Below, piece after piece: positions 30,635 through 31,608 of a stretch of DNA of 31,608 nt; positions within the stretch are counted from its first letter, which is position 1; the number at the start of each line of letters is the position of its first letter. Origin of the DNA: an uncultured Clostridia bacterium (GTDB lineage Bacteria; Bacillota; Clostridia; TANB77; RGIG9151). Both the position numbers and the translations under genes were made by a program. The notes under the pieces are model-generated. The model saw only the letters and a list, made by a program, of their open reading frames with translations. It searched no databases and was not told the origin of the DNA. The stretch spans positions 1 through 31,608 of the forward strand of contig CAKSUD010000013.1 in the NCBI GenBank assembly GCA_934500865.1, in the 5' to 3' direction.

Positions 30635-31608
30635 GTGTTAGATTTTGATGTAGAAATGGAACAATTTGCCCAAATTAAGGTAATTGGTGTAGGTGGTGGC
30701 GGTAATAACGCTATTAACCGAATGGTAGAGGGCGGATTAAAAGGAGTTGAATTTTTAGCTGTAAACACTGATAAACAAGCTCTTTTCTTATCTAAAGCAA
30801 ATATGAAGATTCAAATCGGAGATAAGTTGACTAAGGGACTTGGTGCTGGTTCAGACCCTGACATTGGTCAAAAAGCTGCCGAAGAGAATAGAGACGAAAT
30901 TGCAGAAGCCCTAAAAGGTTCAGATATGGTATTCGTTACTGCCGGAATGGGTGGCGGAACTGGTACAGGTGCTGCACCGGTAGTTGCTGCGGTTGCTAAG
31001 GAATTAGGAATTTTAACAGTAGGTGTTGTAACAAAGCCTTTCACATTTGAAGGAAGAAAGAGAATGGTACAAGCCGAAAAAGGTATTGCACAATTAAAAG
31101 AAAACGTTGATACATTAATTATCATACCTAACGATAGATTACTTCAAGTAATTCAAAAGAATACATCAATGGTAGAAGCATTTAAAATGGCTGACGATAT
31201 TTTACGTCAAGGTGTTCAAGGTATATCTGACTTAATAGCTGTACCTGGACTTGTAAACTTAGACTTTGCAGACGTTAAAACAATAATGTTAAACACAGGT
31301 ATTGCACATATGGGTACTGGGCGTGCAACAGGAGAAAACAGAGCTGAAGAAGCTGCTAAACAAGCTGTTCATAGTCCATTACTTGAAACTTCTATTGAAG
31401 GAGCAAGAGGAGTATTATTAAACATCACCGGTGGTTCAGACTTAGGACTATTAGAAGTAAATGCTGCTGCTGAACTTGTTCAAAAATCTGCAGACCCAGA
31501 AGCAAATATTATCTTTGGTGCTGTAATTGATGAGTCATTAAACGATGAATTACTTATAACAGTAATTGCAACAGGATTTGACAGAGGACTTGGTTCAATA
31601 AATATTCC
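30635..31608 (+). CDS. ftsZ: Cell division protein FtsZ (3' end outside window)
   Basis: FtsZ is the tubulin-like GTPase that forms the division ring. The gene runs off the right edge with about 324 codons visible. The start is a GTG 8 nt after AAGGAGG (30620-30626); the overlapping ATG at 30633 stops after two codons. Visible motifs are VIGVGGGGNNAINRM at the N-terminus, NTDKQAL, the tubulin signature GGGTGTG near residue 108, and the T7 loop NLDFADVKTIM. The GTPase domain is complete and normal; the C-terminal tail that binds FtsA and SepF lies beyond the window. Confidence 0.98.
   Translation, partial: MLDFDVEMEQFAQIKVIGVGGGGNNAINRMVEGGLKGVEFLAVNTDKQALFLSKANMKIQIGDKLTKGLGAGSDPDIGQKAAEENRDEIAEALKGSDMVFVTAGMGGGTGTGAAPVVAAVAKELGILTVGVVTKPFTFEGRKRMVQAEKGIAQLKENVDTLIIIPNDRLLQVIQKNTSMVEAFKMADDILRQGVQGISDLIAVPGLVNLDFADVKTIMLNTGIAHMGTGRATGENRAEEAAKQAVHSPLLETSIEGARGVLLNITGGSDLGLLEVNAAAELVQKSADPEANIIFGAVIDESLNDELLITVIATGFDRGLGSINI

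Noticed and set aside
30868..31125. Reverse-strand frame near the right end
   Set aside because: It is a shadow of ftsZ, which is clearly coding on the plus strand.

Overview
This window looks like chromosome of a spore-forming, low-GC Gram-positive bacterium of the class Clostridia. The evidence is the strongly AT-rich sequence, SpoIIE, the order murA-ftsQ-DUF881-sbp-ftsA-ftsZ, SepF/DivIVA/Hfq/Veg, many secreted or membrane proteins with no outer-membrane machinery, strong AGGAGG-type ribosome binding sites, and TTG/GTG starts. The species cannot be named from the sequence. All coordinates and motifs were read by eye, with no database search.

Layout. 1-3.7 kb: the 3' part of a large repeat-rich surface protein with a VWA domain, convergent with a secreted zinc metallopeptidase that resembles Clostridioides difficile PPEP-1. 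The peptidase transcript carries a class-I cyclic-di-GMP riboswitch and starts at a near-consensus sigma-28 (SigD/FliA) promoter. 3.7-6.8 kb: a small PP2C-like phosphatase, then spoIIE with an upstream Spo0A box. 6.9-9.4 kb: a zinc/cadmium efflux operon (SmtB/CadC-type repressor, separate HMA metallochaperone, P1B-2 ATPase). 9.4-11 kb: two leftward membrane proteins of unknown role. 11.1-13.4 kb: plsX, acpP and rnc, with a sigma-28-like promoter in front of acpP. 13.4-14.1 kb: Veg and a YnzC/UPF0291 protein. 14.1-19.6 kb: an accessory stretch with a zinc-ribbon protein, a gene remnant, a second gluzincin-type peptidase (a lipoprotein), a divergent secreted protein with five cysteine-rich repeats, two proteins of unknown function, and a leader-peptide/terminator attenuator with no intact gene close behind it. 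19.6-22.0 kb: a GNAT-like protein coupled to a PepD-type dipeptidase. 22.2-25.75 kb: miaA, hfq, a HlyD-like protein, sepF and divIVA, with a perfect sigma-28-type promoter ahead of sepF. 25.9 kb to the end: murA, ftsQ, DUF881, sbp, ftsA and the start of ftsZ.

How it fits together. The most interesting thread is motility/c-di-GMP control of the cell surface. Three well-spaced sigma-28-like promoters (metallopeptidase, acpP, sepF) occur within 21 kb. The first drives a transcript whose c-di-GMP aptamer appears to mask the ribosome binding site when ligand is bound. The inferred result is that the peptidase is made by motile, low-c-di-GMP cells and may release surface proteins, possibly the neighbouring VWA protein. 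The sepF promoter suggests that the same sigma factor feeds into division or septum placement. The second thread is the 14-19 kb accessory block, with its unfamiliar cysteine-repeat protein, divergent lipoprotein peptidase and flanking 39-bp direct repeats.
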